From a bacterium (GTDB lineage Bacteria > Sysuimicrobiota > Sysuimicrobiia > Sysuimicrobiales > Segetimicrobiaceae), in contig DASSJF010000059.1 of the NCBI GenBank assembly GCA_035691305.1, forward strand, positions 32,677 to 96,676: DNA of 64,000 nt, given 5' to 3'. The number at the start of each line of letters is the position of its first letter. Positions within the stretch are counted from its first letter, which is position 1. A program made the position numbers and the translations under genes. Of this stretch, positions 47,603 through 55,760 are shown in pieces. The notes beneath the pieces were generated by a model that did not search any database, was not told the origin of the DNA, and worked only from the letters and a program-made list of their open reading frames with translations.

Positions 47603-48985
47603 CTAGGGGGTAACCACGACCGTCGCCCGCATGAACGGATGATCATCGCACTGGTAGACGTACGTGCCGGGCTTGCTCATCCGGACCGTCATGCTCCCGC
47701 CGGGGAGCACCTGACCTGTATCCCAGAGCTTGCCGTGCGTGGTCTGCGCGGTGGCGGTGTGTGGGACCGGATCAGCGTTGACCCACGTCACGGAGCGGCC
47801 CGCGGCGATCGAGACGTTGGCTGGGCCGAAGGTGAAGGCCCGCACGTAGATTCGGGCGTCGCCGGCTTTGGACGCGGGTGCCGGCCGCGGCGGTAGTGCG
47901 GCAAAGCCGCGGTGAGTGCCGGCGGAGACGGGCACGTACGCCGACATCGCGCCGGGGCCTCGCTGGAGCGAAATCTTGCGCGGCTCGCCGCCCACGCGCA
48001 GCGTCGCGACGACACGATTCGATGACAGATCTACGACCGAGATGGTGTTGTCGCCCTCGTTGGTCACGTAGGCTAACGCCCCGTCCGAGCTGAGCCCAAC
48101 CCAGTGCGGGTACCGGCCGACGGCGATCTCGCCGGTGACCCGGCGGGTGGCCAGGTCGATGATCGTCATCCGCGCCGCGCCTTGGACCGCCACGAGCGCC
48201 GTCGCGCGGTCCGGCGTAAAGGCGATCTGGTGGGGGATCGGACCGACCGGGATCTCCGCGACGATCGCGCGGGTGGCAATGTCCATGACCTCGACGGCGG
48301 CGCTGTTGGCCGTGGTGAAATAGAGCGCCTTCCCGTCGGGCGTGACGCTCAGGCCGCGGGGGGCTTCGCGCAGCGGGATCCGCGCCGCGACCGAGCGCGC
48401 CGTCAGATCGAGCACCACGATCGCGTTATGGTCCGGCGTGTCCTGCGCCCCGACGTACGCGGTGGCGCCGTCCGGCCCGAACGTGACCCCGTGCGCCTTC
48501 GCAACATCCCACCGCGCCGCCACCGTCATCGTCGCGGTATCGATGAGGTCCACTTTGTCGATGCCGAACACCGCCGCGAGCAGCGTGCGCCCATCGCGGG
48601 AAAGTGCCATCCCTTCGGGGAACGCTCCGAGGTCGAGCGTCTTGACGACCGCGTCGGTGGCGGTGTCGATGACGCTGACCTGGGTCGCGTCCTCGCTGGA
48701 GACATAAACGCGGCTGCCGTCCGGCGACACGATCACGGCCTCCGGCCCGGCCGGTACCTTGATCGTGCGCAGCGTGCGCCCGGTCGCCGTATCCAGGACG
48801 CCGATCGCGTCGTCGCCGTAGAGCCCGACATAGGCTTTGGGCGCGCTGTCCGCCGCCGCGCGCGTCCCGACCTGCCCTCCCGACACGATGCACATCACGA
48901 GCGTCAGCGCCGCCACGCCCGCCCGCGCGCCGTAGCGGTACCGCCGCCAGATCTCACTGCCCGGCACGATCCATCCTTGCGGCAT
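47603..48985 (-). CDS. YVTN beta-propeller fused to a C-terminal cupredoxin domain, exported
   Basis: 460 residues from ATG 48985 with GGAGG 8 nt upstream. Signal peptide or anchor about 19-46. A seven-bladed YVTN/NHL-type propeller (about 48-350) follows, with repeated VxVIDTATxxVVxxLxxG and LSxDGxxxYVT units. After a Pro/Ala linker comes a cupredoxin (about 368-460) with type 1 copper ligands H409 (VPHTATAQ), C446, H449 and M452 (C-x2-H-x2-M, the amicyanin/pseudoazurin spacing class). Probably a periplasmic electron-transfer or copper protein. Divergent from the sigma-factor fusion gene. Confidence 0.88.
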   Translation of the reverse strand: MPQGWIVPGSEIWRRYRYGARAGVAALTLVMCIVSGGQVGTRAAADSAPKAYVGLYGDDAIGVLDTATGRTLRTIKVPAGPEAVIVSPDGSRVYVSSEDATQVSVIDTATDAVVKTLDLGAFPEGMALSRDGRTLLAAVFGIDKVDLIDTATMTVAARWDVAKAHGVTFGPDGATAYVGAQDTPDHNAIVVLDLTARSVAARIPLREAPRGLSVTPDGKALYFTTANSAAVEVMDIATRAIVAEIPVGPIPHQIAFTPDRATALVAVQGAARMTIIDLATRRVTGEIAVGRYPHWVGLSSDGALAYVTNEGDNTISVVDLSSNRVVATLRVGGEPRKISLQRGPGAMSAYVPVSAGTHRGFAALPPRPAPASKAGDARIYVRAFTFGPANVSIAAGRSVTWVNADPVPHTATAQTTHGKLWDTGQVLPGGSMTVRMSKPGTYVYQCDDHPFMRATVVVTP

Positions 48986-49217
48986 TGCTCGTTCCTCCCG
49001 CGACTCAGCGTGAACCGGGCCGAGGAACGGCCGGCCCTCGCCGGAGGGATGGGGGAAGGGGCGAGGGCCGCCGCGGCCTCGGTCGGATTCCGCCCGCTGA
49101 TACACCGGAGGCGGCGCGTGGATGGCCGGCGCGCCGTATGTTACACTACCGCGACAATCGCCGCGTATACATCCAGCCCGTGCCCGGCGGTGTAGTACGG
49201 GCGGAGGCGATGCCCCG

Positions 49218-50294
49218 ATGTCGATACGGTTCCGCGGATACCCGAATTGGCCGCGCCGCGAGGTCCGCGCGGGGTCCGAGGTGCGCGACGGCGGCGACGA
49301 TCAGTTGATGGCGCAGCTGGCGGCGGGCCGGCAGGACGCGCTCGGCCCTCTCTACAGGCGGTACGCGCCGCGGTTGTACTCGCTCGCCGCGCAGTCGCTT
49401 GACCGGACGAGCGCGGAAGAAATCGTCCAGGAAGTCTTTCTGCAGGTCTGGCGCAAAGCGGCGACCTACAGGCCGGAACGCGGGACGTTCAAGGCCTGGG
49501 TCTTTCAAATTGCCCACCACCGGATTCTCAATGAACTCCGCCGGCGGCGCCGCCGGCCTCAATTGGACGAAGATCCGGATGGTCTGCGGCTTGCCGCGGC
49601 ACCCGATCCCGTGCCGGGCCCCGACGAGGTCGTGGAGGCGGAGGCGGAACGCGTCCAGGTCCGCGCGGCGCTCGCGTCGCTCCCCGAGGCGCAGCGCCTC
49701 GCGGTGGAAATGGCGTTCGTCGAGGGACTGACGCACACGGAGGTAGCCAAGAGTCTGCGGCTGCCGCTCGGGACAACGAAGACGCGCATTCGCGCCGGCC
49801 TGCAGCGGTTGCGGGCCGGACTGGCGCCCGCCGTGGCCGCGGCGGTCATCGTAGCCGGAATCGGGGCGATCGCCGGTATTCGCAACGAACAAGCGTCCCG
49901 GGCGCTCGACGGCCGGGCGCTCGCGCTCCTGACGTCCAGCGAGACAGCCGCGATCCGGCTCGACGCGGCCCCGGGTGTTCCTCCGGAGACGCACGCGGTG
50001 TACCGCGGCCACACCGGCGCGACGATCGCCGTGCTGAACCTCGAGAAGTTCCGGCCGGCGCCGGCGGGTGAGGCCTACCAGGCGTGGGTCCGTCACGGCG
50101 AGACGTGGACGTCGCTCGGGACCATCCGGCCGGATGCCGGCGGCGAGGCGCGGTTGATCGTGGAGGGTCCGGCGGTGGACCGCCTGCCGGACGCGATCGA
50201 GGTCACGCTCGAGCCGGCGCGCGGGAGTCCCAGCCCGCACGGTCCGGTGATCGTGACCGGCAGACCGGGCCCGCCGGTGACGCGGTACCGCTAG
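49218..50294 (+). CDS. ECF sigma factor fused to membrane helix and RskA-like anti-sigma domain
   Basis: 358 residues from ATG 49218 (GGAGG 10 nt upstream). Residues about 27-110 are sigma region 2 (LYRRYAPRLYSLA, EEIVQEVFLQVWR, TFKAWVFQIAHHRILNELRR). About 145-200 are region 4 (LPEAQRLAVEMAFVEGLTHTEVAKSL.., TTKTRIRAGLQRLR). About 202-221 is a hydrophobic helix. About 225-350 match the extracytoplasmic RskA (anti-sigma-K) domain (EAYQAWVRHGETWTSLGTI). The zinc anti-sigma (ZAS) part that normally binds sigma is missing; the sigma factor itself takes its place. A membrane-tethered sigma factor released by proteolysis is one possible mode. Confidence 0.88.
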   Translation: MSIRFRGYPNWPRREVRAGSEVRDGGDDQLMAQLAAGRQDALGPLYRRYAPRLYSLAAQSLDRTSAEEIVQEVFLQVWRKAATYRPERGTFKAWVFQIAHHRILNELRRRRRRPQLDEDPDGLRLAAAPDPVPGPDEVVEAEAERVQVRAALASLPEAQRLAVEMAFVEGLTHTEVAKSLRLPLGTTKTRIRAGLQRLRAGLAPAVAAAVIVAGIGAIAGIRNEQASRALDGRALALLTSSETAAIRLDAAPGVPPETHAVYRGHTGATIAVLNLEKFRPAPAGEAYQAWVRHGETWTSLGTIRPDAGGEARLIVEGPAVDRLPDAIEVTLEPARGSPSPHGPVIVTGRPGPPVTRYR

Positions 50295-50316
50295 GCGCGC
50301 CGAAGCAGGGGCGAAG

Positions 50317-50342
50317 GGGACGGCCGAAGCCGCGGCCGTCCC
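50317..50342 (+). terminator. Hairpin between convergent genes
   Basis: Perfect 9-bp stem GGGACGGCC (50317-50325) / GGCCGTCCC (50334-50342), 8-nt loop, between the sigma-fusion stop and the 3' end of the CYNCGC gene. No T-run on either strand; a possible bidirectional U-less terminator. Confidence 0.4.
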
Positions 50343-50355
50343 TCGCGTGGGTCAG

Positions 50356-50595
50356 CTACGCGTCGTCGTAGCGGTCAAACCCCGACGGATCCTTGACGAT
50401 CTTCGCCGGTTTTTCGCCGAGCACTTTCTTCAGCAGGTCGAGGGCGTTTCGTTTGGACTCGTCGATACTCTCGTCCATGGCCCTGCCGGCTTCCTGGAAC
50501 GTTGTGTTGGTGATTGACTTGCCGGTGGGCTCCGCCCCCGCGTGTCCCTTGCCCATGGGATTATCGGGCATGTTGCAGCCGCAGTTGTAGCACAT
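50356..50595 (-). CDS. Small CxxCxC protein, unknown function
   Basis: 79 residues from the ATG at 50595, preceded by GGAGGTG with 8-nt spacing. It opens directly with MCYNCGCNMPDNPMGKG, a Cys triplet suited to binding a metal, and continues with a charged helix (about 38-65) and the short tail KDPSGFDRYDDA. No signal peptide, so cytoplasmic. Small proteins with the same CYNCGC opening occur in other bacteria and archaea, without known function. Lies between the sigma fusion and tRNA-Leu. Confidence 0.75.
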   Translation of the reverse strand: MCYNCGCNMPDNPMGKGHAGAEPTGKSITNTTFQEAGRAMDESIDESKRNALDLLKKVLGEKPAKIVKDPSGFDRYDDA

Positions 50596-50677
50596 CGTCC
50601 GCGTCACCTCCAACCGATCTGCGCTTCGCTGCAGGGGGCCAGGGCGACGGGTCAATCGACTCATCGCCCGCGGGATA

Positions 50678-50765
50678 TGGTGCCGGAGGAGGGACTCGAA
50701 CCCACACGGGGGGTGACCCCAGGCGATTTTGAGTCGCCCTCGTCTGCCTGTTCCGACACTCCGGC
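50678..50765 (-). tRNA. tRNA-Leu (anticodon CAA)
   Basis: Read on the minus strand: acceptor GCCGGAG pairs with CTCCGGC, discriminator A, encoded CCA. The anticodon stem GGCGA / TCGCC holds the loop CTCAAAA, so the anticodon is CAA (reads UUG). There is a long variable arm (GGGGTCACCCCCC..) as expected for class II tRNA-Leu, and the T-arm GTGGGTTCGAGTCCC. 88 nt with CCA. Confidence 0.93.
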
Positions 50766-50839
50766 ACGCCGCGCTGTTCCGGCAGACGCGTAACCAATCG
50801 TACCACCGGCAGCGGACCGCCGCCAGAGCGCGAGCGGGC

Positions 50840-52195
50840 CTACGCGCCCGTGGTCCCCGCCGCGACCCGCAACATCGCCGCGACCGATCGGTCGACGTCT
50901 TCTTCGGTCGTGACCCAGGATGACACGCTGATCCGCATCGCGGCCCGGCCGTGCCAGACCGTGCCTCCGCACCAGCACGTGCCGTCCTTCTGGACGCCCT
51001 CGATCACCCGGCGGGTCGCATCGTCGTCGCCGAACGACACCAGCACCTGATTGAGGACTACTTCGTTCAACGATGGATACCCCCCGCGCGCGAGGCCTTC
51101 GGCGAAGCGCCGGGCGTGCCGGCAGGTGCGCTCGATGAGGTCGGCTAGCCCCGCCCGGCCGAGGCTGCGGAGCGCCGCCCAGATCTCGACGCCGCGCGCC
51201 CGCCGCGACATTTCGGGCGTGTACCGGAATGGCTCGCGCGGGCCCCCCTCCGGCAGGTACGCGGCCGACGCACTCATCGCCGCGGTGAGATGCCCTACGT
51301 CGCGGACGAACGCGACGCCGCCGTCGTAGGGCGTGTTCAGCCATTTGTGCGCGTCCACGGCCCACGAGTCGGCCTCTTCCGTCCCGCGGACGAGATGCGC
51401 GAGCCGGGGCGCCGCCGCCGCCCACATTCCGAACGCTCCGTCCACGTGCACCCAGGCGCCCGCGTCGTGCGCTGAGCGGCAGATCTCGCCGACCGGATCC
51501 AGGGCCCCGGTGTTGACGTTTCCGGCCTGCGCGCACAGGATGGTCGGCCCGGTCAACCGCGGCAGCGCATCGGGCCGCATCCGGCCCTGGCCATCCGCCG
51601 GGACTCGCACGACGCGGTCGCGCCCTAGTCCGAGCAGGCTTAGGGCCTTGAGCAGGCTGGCATGCACCTCCTGGCCGACGATGACGGTGAGCGAGGGCGC
51701 GCCAAACAGGCCTTGGGCCTCCGCGTCCCATCCCGCGCGGGCGAGCACCGCGTGCCGCGCCGCCGCGAGCGCGGTGAAATTGGCCATCGTGGTGCCGGTA
51801 ACGAAGGCGCCGCCGCATTGATCCGGCAGCCGCAGCACGTCGAGCAGCCACCCGAGCGCAATTCGTTCGAGGGACGCGGCCGCGGGAGACGAGACCCAAA
51901 GCCCGGCGTTCTGATCCCACGCTCCCGCAAGCCACGACGCAGCCAGCGCGGCGGGAAGTGTCCCGCCGGTAACAAACCCGAAGTATCGCCCGCCCGCGGA
52001 TGCGACGGTCGCGGGCGATCCGACCGTGTCGAGTGCCGCGAGCACCCGTTCCGGGTCGGTGGGCTGCTCAGGAAGCGGGCCGCCGAGTTCGGAAAGGCGC
52101 TCAACCGCGGCGGGCGACGGGGCGACGCTGCGGGCGTCGAGGTTCTCCAAGTATCGGTTTGCTCTGGCGGCGGCGTCGAGCAGAAGCGGGCGCAT
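50840..52195 (-). CDS. PLP-dependent group II decarboxylase / aminotransferase-fold protein
   Basis: 451 residues; ATG with GAGGAGGG upstream. PLP-binding Lys284 in SWAVDAHKWLNTPYDGG, His178 (VGQEVHASLLKAL) stacking on the cofactor and Asp252 in VHVDGAFGMW are present, matching the aromatic-amino-acid/glutamate decarboxylase family. YFGFVTGGTLPAALAASWLAGAWDQN is the substrate-side segment. Shorter than eukaryotic AADC. The exact amine substrate is unknown; some relatives are lyases or aldolases rather than decarboxylases. Ends 74 nt from the tRNA-Leu gene. Confidence 0.82.
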   Translation of the reverse strand: MRPLLLDAAARANRYLENLDARSVAPSPAAVERLSELGGPLPEQPTDPERVLAALDTVGSPATVASAGGRYFGFVTGGTLPAALAASWLAGAWDQNAGLWVSSPAAASLERIALGWLLDVLRLPDQCGGAFVTGTTMANFTALAAARHAVLARAGWDAEAQGLFGAPSLTVIVGQEVHASLLKALSLLGLGRDRVVRVPADGQGRMRPDALPRLTGPTILCAQAGNVNTGALDPVGEICRSAHDAGAWVHVDGAFGMWAAAAPRLAHLVRGTEEADSWAVDAHKWLNTPYDGGVAFVRDVGHLTAAMSASAAYLPEGGPREPFRYTPEMSRRARGVEIWAALRSLGRAGLADLIERTCRHARRFAEGLARGGYPSLNEVVLNQVLVSFGDDDATRRVIEGVQKDGTCWCGGTVWHGRAAMRISVSSWVTTEEDVDRSVAAMLRVAAGTTGA

Positions 52196-52234
52196 CGGTC
52201 CCTCCTCTCACTGCCGGCTCCGGAGATCGCGCGG

Positions 52235-53011
52235 CTACTTGGTGCGCTCGTAGATCAGCCGAAGGCCCTCGAGGACCAGCATGGGATCGTGGTGGTCGAA
52301 GCAGTTGCATTCCTTCACGACGAGGTCCGCCCAGCCGCCGGTGGCGACGGTGACCGCGCGGCCGCCGAGTTCCTCGCGGATGCGCCGGACGACGTCGTTC
52401 ACCAGCCCGACGAAGCCGAAGACGATGCCCGCCTGAAGGCCCGTGGTCGTCGAGCGGCCGATCACGCTCCGCGGCGCCTCGAGCGGCACCCGGTGCAGCT
52501 GCGCCGCGTGCTCCGCCAGGGCGTCGACGGAGATGCCGATGCCCGGCGCGATCGCCCCGCCGAGGAAGTCGCCCTCGCGCGAGACGACGGAAAACGTTGT
52601 CGCCGTCCCGAGATCCACCACGATCACCGGGCCGCCGTACTTCGCGTAGGCACCGACCGTGCCGCAGATCCGGTCCGCGCCGACCTCGCGCGGGTTTTCG
52701 TAGAGGATGCGCATGCCGGTTGGGGTGTCCGAGCCCGCAACGAGCGGGGTGATGCGAAAGTAGTCACGGGCCAGCCGGACCATCGTCTCCGTGAGCGCCG
52801 GGACGACCGAACTGATCGCCACGCCGCCGACCGCGTCGAAGCGCAAGCCGGCCGTGTCGAACAGTCCCCGGACCAACACCGCGTACTCGTCGGCCGGCCG
52901 CCCGGTGTCGCTGGACACCCGCCAGTGGTGCAGCAGATCGCGGCCCCGGTAGACCCCGATCTTGGTGAGGGTGTTGTTGGCGTTCACGGTGAGCAGCAGC
53001 GGCGTGTCCAC
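52235..53011 (-). CDS. coaX: Type III pantothenate kinase CoaX (with altered phosphate motif)
   Basis: 258 residues from a GTG, GGAGG about 11 nt upstream. CoaX phosphorylates pantothenate, the first step of CoA synthesis. Family motifs: ENPREVGADRICG, VIVVDLGTATTF, GGAIAPGIGISVDAL and TGGWADLV. The first phosphate motif, normally D-x-G-N-T, reads N10-A-N-N-T (TVNANNTLTKIG): the conserved Asp and Gly are both Asn. Either the lineage tolerates the change or activity is altered. coaE, the last CoA step, lies nearby at 55,757. Divergent from polA. Confidence 0.82.
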   Translation of the reverse strand: MDTPLLLTVNANNTLTKIGVYRGRDLLHHWRVSSDTGRPADEYAVLVRGLFDTAGLRFDAVGGVAISSVVPALTETMVRLARDYFRITPLVAGSDTPTGMRILYENPREVGADRICGTVGAYAKYGGPVIVVDLGTATTFSVVSREGDFLGGAIAPGIGISVDALAEHAAQLHRVPLEAPRSVIGRSTTTGLQAGIVFGFVGLVNDVVRRIREELGGRAVTVATGGWADLVVKECNCFDHHDPMLVLEGLRLIYERTK

Positions 53012-53078
53012 CGCTCCATCATACCTCCAAACGGGCGACCGGACACCGGGCGCGGCCGGGAGCTTCCGGGGGTCATGC

Positions 53079-53084
53079 TATAAT
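53079..53084 (+). promoter_or_regulatory. -10 box of polA
   Basis: Perfect TATAAT ending 9 nt before the polA ATG, with no ribosome site in the TTTGTGTAG between them; predicted transcript has a 0-4 nt leader. No obvious -35. Confidence 0.55.
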
Positions 53085-53093
53085 TTTGTGTAG

Positions 53094-55760
53094 ATGTCTC
53101 CGGCGGAACGCCGCACCCTGCTGCTCGTCGATGCGAACGGTCTCGTATACCGCGCCTTTTTCGCGCTGCCGTATTTTACGACACGCGACGGCCGTCCGAC
53201 AAACGCCGTCTACGGCTTCACGACGATGCTCCTCAAGGTCCTCGAGGAGCAGGCGCCCGGGTACGTCGCGGTGGCCTTTGACAAGCCCGGGCCGACGTTT
53301 CGGCACGAAGCGTTCGCGGAATACAAGGCCCTGCGGCGTCCGATGCCCGACGACCTGCGGCCGCAGATCGCCGCGACGAAGCGCGTCGTGGAAGTGTTGG
53401 AGCTGCCGGTGTTCGAGGCGACCGGGTTCGAGGCCGACGACGTCATCGGGACGCTCACCCGCCGCGCGGAGGCCGACGGCTTCGAGGTGCTGATCGTCAC
53501 CGGCGACCTCGACGTGCTGCAGCTGGTCTCGCCGCATACGAAGGTGATGATGACGAGCCGCGGCATCAGCGATACCGTCATTTACGACGAGGCCGGCGTC
53601 GAGGCCAAGCTCGGGGTCACGCCCTCCCAGGTGCCCGACTTCAAGAGCCTCAAGGGCGACTCGACCGACAACATTCCCGGCGTGCCGGGCATCGGCGACA
53701 AGACCGCCGCGCGCGTTCTCGCCGGCGGCGTCACGGTGGAGCGGCTGCTCGCCGGCCTCAACGGCATGACGGACGCGCGGCTGCGGGCGAAGCTCGAGGA
53801 GCACCGCGAGCAGATTCTATCGAGCAAACACATCGCGACGATCGCGACGGACGTTGATTTGTCGGTCGATTGGTCCGCGCTCCGGCGGCACACGCCGGAC
53901 ATGGAGCGGGTCCGGGCGCTTTTCACCGACCTGGAGTTCCGGACGCTGCTCGACCGCCTCGGGGTGGCCACGGCGGCGCCCGCGGATCAGCCGCGGGGCG
54001 GGTACCGCGCCATCGCCGCGTCGGAGCTGGGCACCGTGCTGGAGAAGGCGACACAGCTCGCGGTGGCGCCGGTGGCCGGAGAAGGACATCCGTTCGTGGC
54101 CGGCCTGCGCGGGATCGCACTCGCCACCCGGCCGGGCGCCGCCGTCTATCTCGACCTCGGGGACGGCGTACCCGAGCCGCTCGCGGACGCGCTCGAGGAC
54201 GAGGAACTGCCGAAATTCAGCCAGGACGTCAAACGCGACATCCTGCTGCTCGAAGGGGCCGGTCTCAAGCCGCACGGCTTCGCCTTCGACGTCGGCCTCG
54301 CGTCGTTCGACCTGGATGCGGCGAAGCGCACCCATACGCTCGCGACGGCCGCCTTCGACTTTCTCCACTGGCAGCTGCACGACGGTGCGGCCGGGGCCGG
54401 TCGGCCGCCGGCCGTGGAAGGCGGCCTCGCGCTCCAAGCGGGGAACGAGCCGGAGTTCGCCGGCGAAGAGGCCGACGTCATCGTGCGGCTGCACGACGTG
54501 ATGGAGCGAGGCCTCCGCGCCCGCGACGTCGACCAATTGTACCGCGACCTCGACCTGCCGCTCGCGTTCGTGCTGGCGGGGATGGAGCGGGCCGGCGTCG
54601 CGATCGACGCCGGGGCGCTCGGCGCGCTCTCGGTGTCTTTCCGCGAGCGGCTCGAGGTGCTGACCCGCGACATTCACCGGCTCGCGGGGACAGAGTTCAA
54701 CATCGGGTCGCCGAAGCAGCTGGCGCACGTGCTCTTCGAGAAGCTGCAGCTGCCCGCGCAGAAGAAGACGAAGACCGGCTACTCGACCGACGCCGAGGTC
54801 CTCGAGCAGCTCGCGCCGCTCAGCGAAGTGGTGGCGAAGATCCTGGAGCACCGCCGGCTCAGCAAACTGCTCGGTACCTACGTCGACGCCCTGCCGGCCG
54901 CGCTCAATCCGAAGACCGGGCGCCTGCATCCGACCTACAATCAGGCGGGGTCGAGCACCGGCCGGATCGTCACGACCGAGCCGAACCTGCAGAACATCCC
55001 GATCTTCGAGGAGGACGGCCGCGAGGTGCGGCGGGCGTTCGTGGCCGGCCGGCCCGGGAATGTGTTGCTGTCGGCGGACTATTCCCAGATCGAGCTGCGG
55101 GTGCTTGCCCACATCACCGAGGACCCGGGGCTGCTCGCGGCGTTCCGCGAAGGGCGGGACATCCACACCGCCACGTCCGCGGAGGTCTTCGGCGTGGCGC
55201 CGGAGGCGGTCACGGCCGAAATGCGCCGGCAGGCCAAGATGTTCAACTACGGCATCGCCTACGGGATCACGGATTACGGCCTCGCGACCCGGCTCAAGAC
55301 GAGCCGGGAGGAAGCGCGGGCGTTCATGGACACCTACTTCGCGCGCTACGCGCGGGTCGCCGACTACATGCGCGACGCGGTCGAACGGTGCCGGCGGGAC
55401 GGCGACGTCCGGACGCTGCTCGGGCGCCGGCTGCCGGTTCCGGACATTCTGAGCCGCCACCGGCCCACTCGCGAGCGCGCCGAGCGGGTCGCGATCAACG
55501 CCGCGATCCAGGGCACGGCGGCGGACATCATCAAGCTTGCGATGCTGAAGATTGCGCGCGAGCTCCGGCCGCGCTTCCCCGGCGTGGAGATGGTCCTGCA
55601 GATCCACGACGAGTTGCTCTTTGAGGTGCCCCGGGATCTCGTAGCCGAGGCGGCGCCGGAGATCCGCCGGCTGATGGCGGACGCCTATCCGCTTCGCGTG
55701 CCGCTGCCCGCCGACGCCGGCGTCGGGCCCAACTGGCTTGATCTGACCGACGTCGCGTGA
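53094..55760 (+). CDS. polA: DNA polymerase I
   Basis: 888 residues. The 5' nuclease domain (about 1-290) has the acidic cluster GFEADDVIGT, VTGDLDVLQLV and LKGDSTDNIPGVPGIG. A degenerate 3'-5' exonuclease region (about 310-480) lacks the DxE metal residues, so no proofreading is expected, as in Taq. Polymerase domain: motif A LSADYSQIELRVLAH, motif B RRQAKMFNYGIAYG, motif C QIHDELLFEV. The ribose-selectivity position (F762 in E. coli) is Tyr719. Probably leaderless. coaE overlaps its end by 4 nt. Confidence 0.95.
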   Translation: MSPAERRTLLLVDANGLVYRAFFALPYFTTRDGRPTNAVYGFTTMLLKVLEEQAPGYVAVAFDKPGPTFRHEAFAEYKALRRPMPDDLRPQIAATKRVVEVLELPVFEATGFEADDVIGTLTRRAEADGFEVLIVTGDLDVLQLVSPHTKVMMTSRGISDTVIYDEAGVEAKLGVTPSQVPDFKSLKGDSTDNIPGVPGIGDKTAARVLAGGVTVERLLAGLNGMTDARLRAKLEEHREQILSSKHIATIATDVDLSVDWSALRRHTPDMERVRALFTDLEFRTLLDRLGVATAAPADQPRGGYRAIAASELGTVLEKATQLAVAPVAGEGHPFVAGLRGIALATRPGAAVYLDLGDGVPEPLADALEDEELPKFSQDVKRDILLLEGAGLKPHGFAFDVGLASFDLDAAKRTHTLATAAFDFLHWQLHDGAAGAGRPPAVEGGLALQAGNEPEFAGEEADVIVRLHDVMERGLRARDVDQLYRDLDLPLAFVLAGMERAGVAIDAGALGALSVSFRERLEVLTRDIHRLAGTEFNIGSPKQLAHVLFEKLQLPAQKKTKTGYSTDAEVLEQLAPLSEVVAKILEHRRLSKLLGTYVDALPAALNPKTGRLHPTYNQAGSSTGRIVTTEPNLQNIPIFEEDGREVRRAFVAGRPGNVLLSADYSQIELRVLAHITEDPGLLAAFREGRDIHTATSAEVFGVAPEAVTAEMRRQAKMFNYGIAYGITDYGLATRLKTSREEARAFMDTYFARYARVADYMRDAVERCRRDGDVRTLLGRRLPVPDILSRHRPTRERAERVAINAAIQGTAADIIKLAMLKIARELRPRFPGVEMVLQIHDELLFEVPRDLVAEAAPEIRRLMADAYPLRVPLPADAGVGPNWLDLTDVA

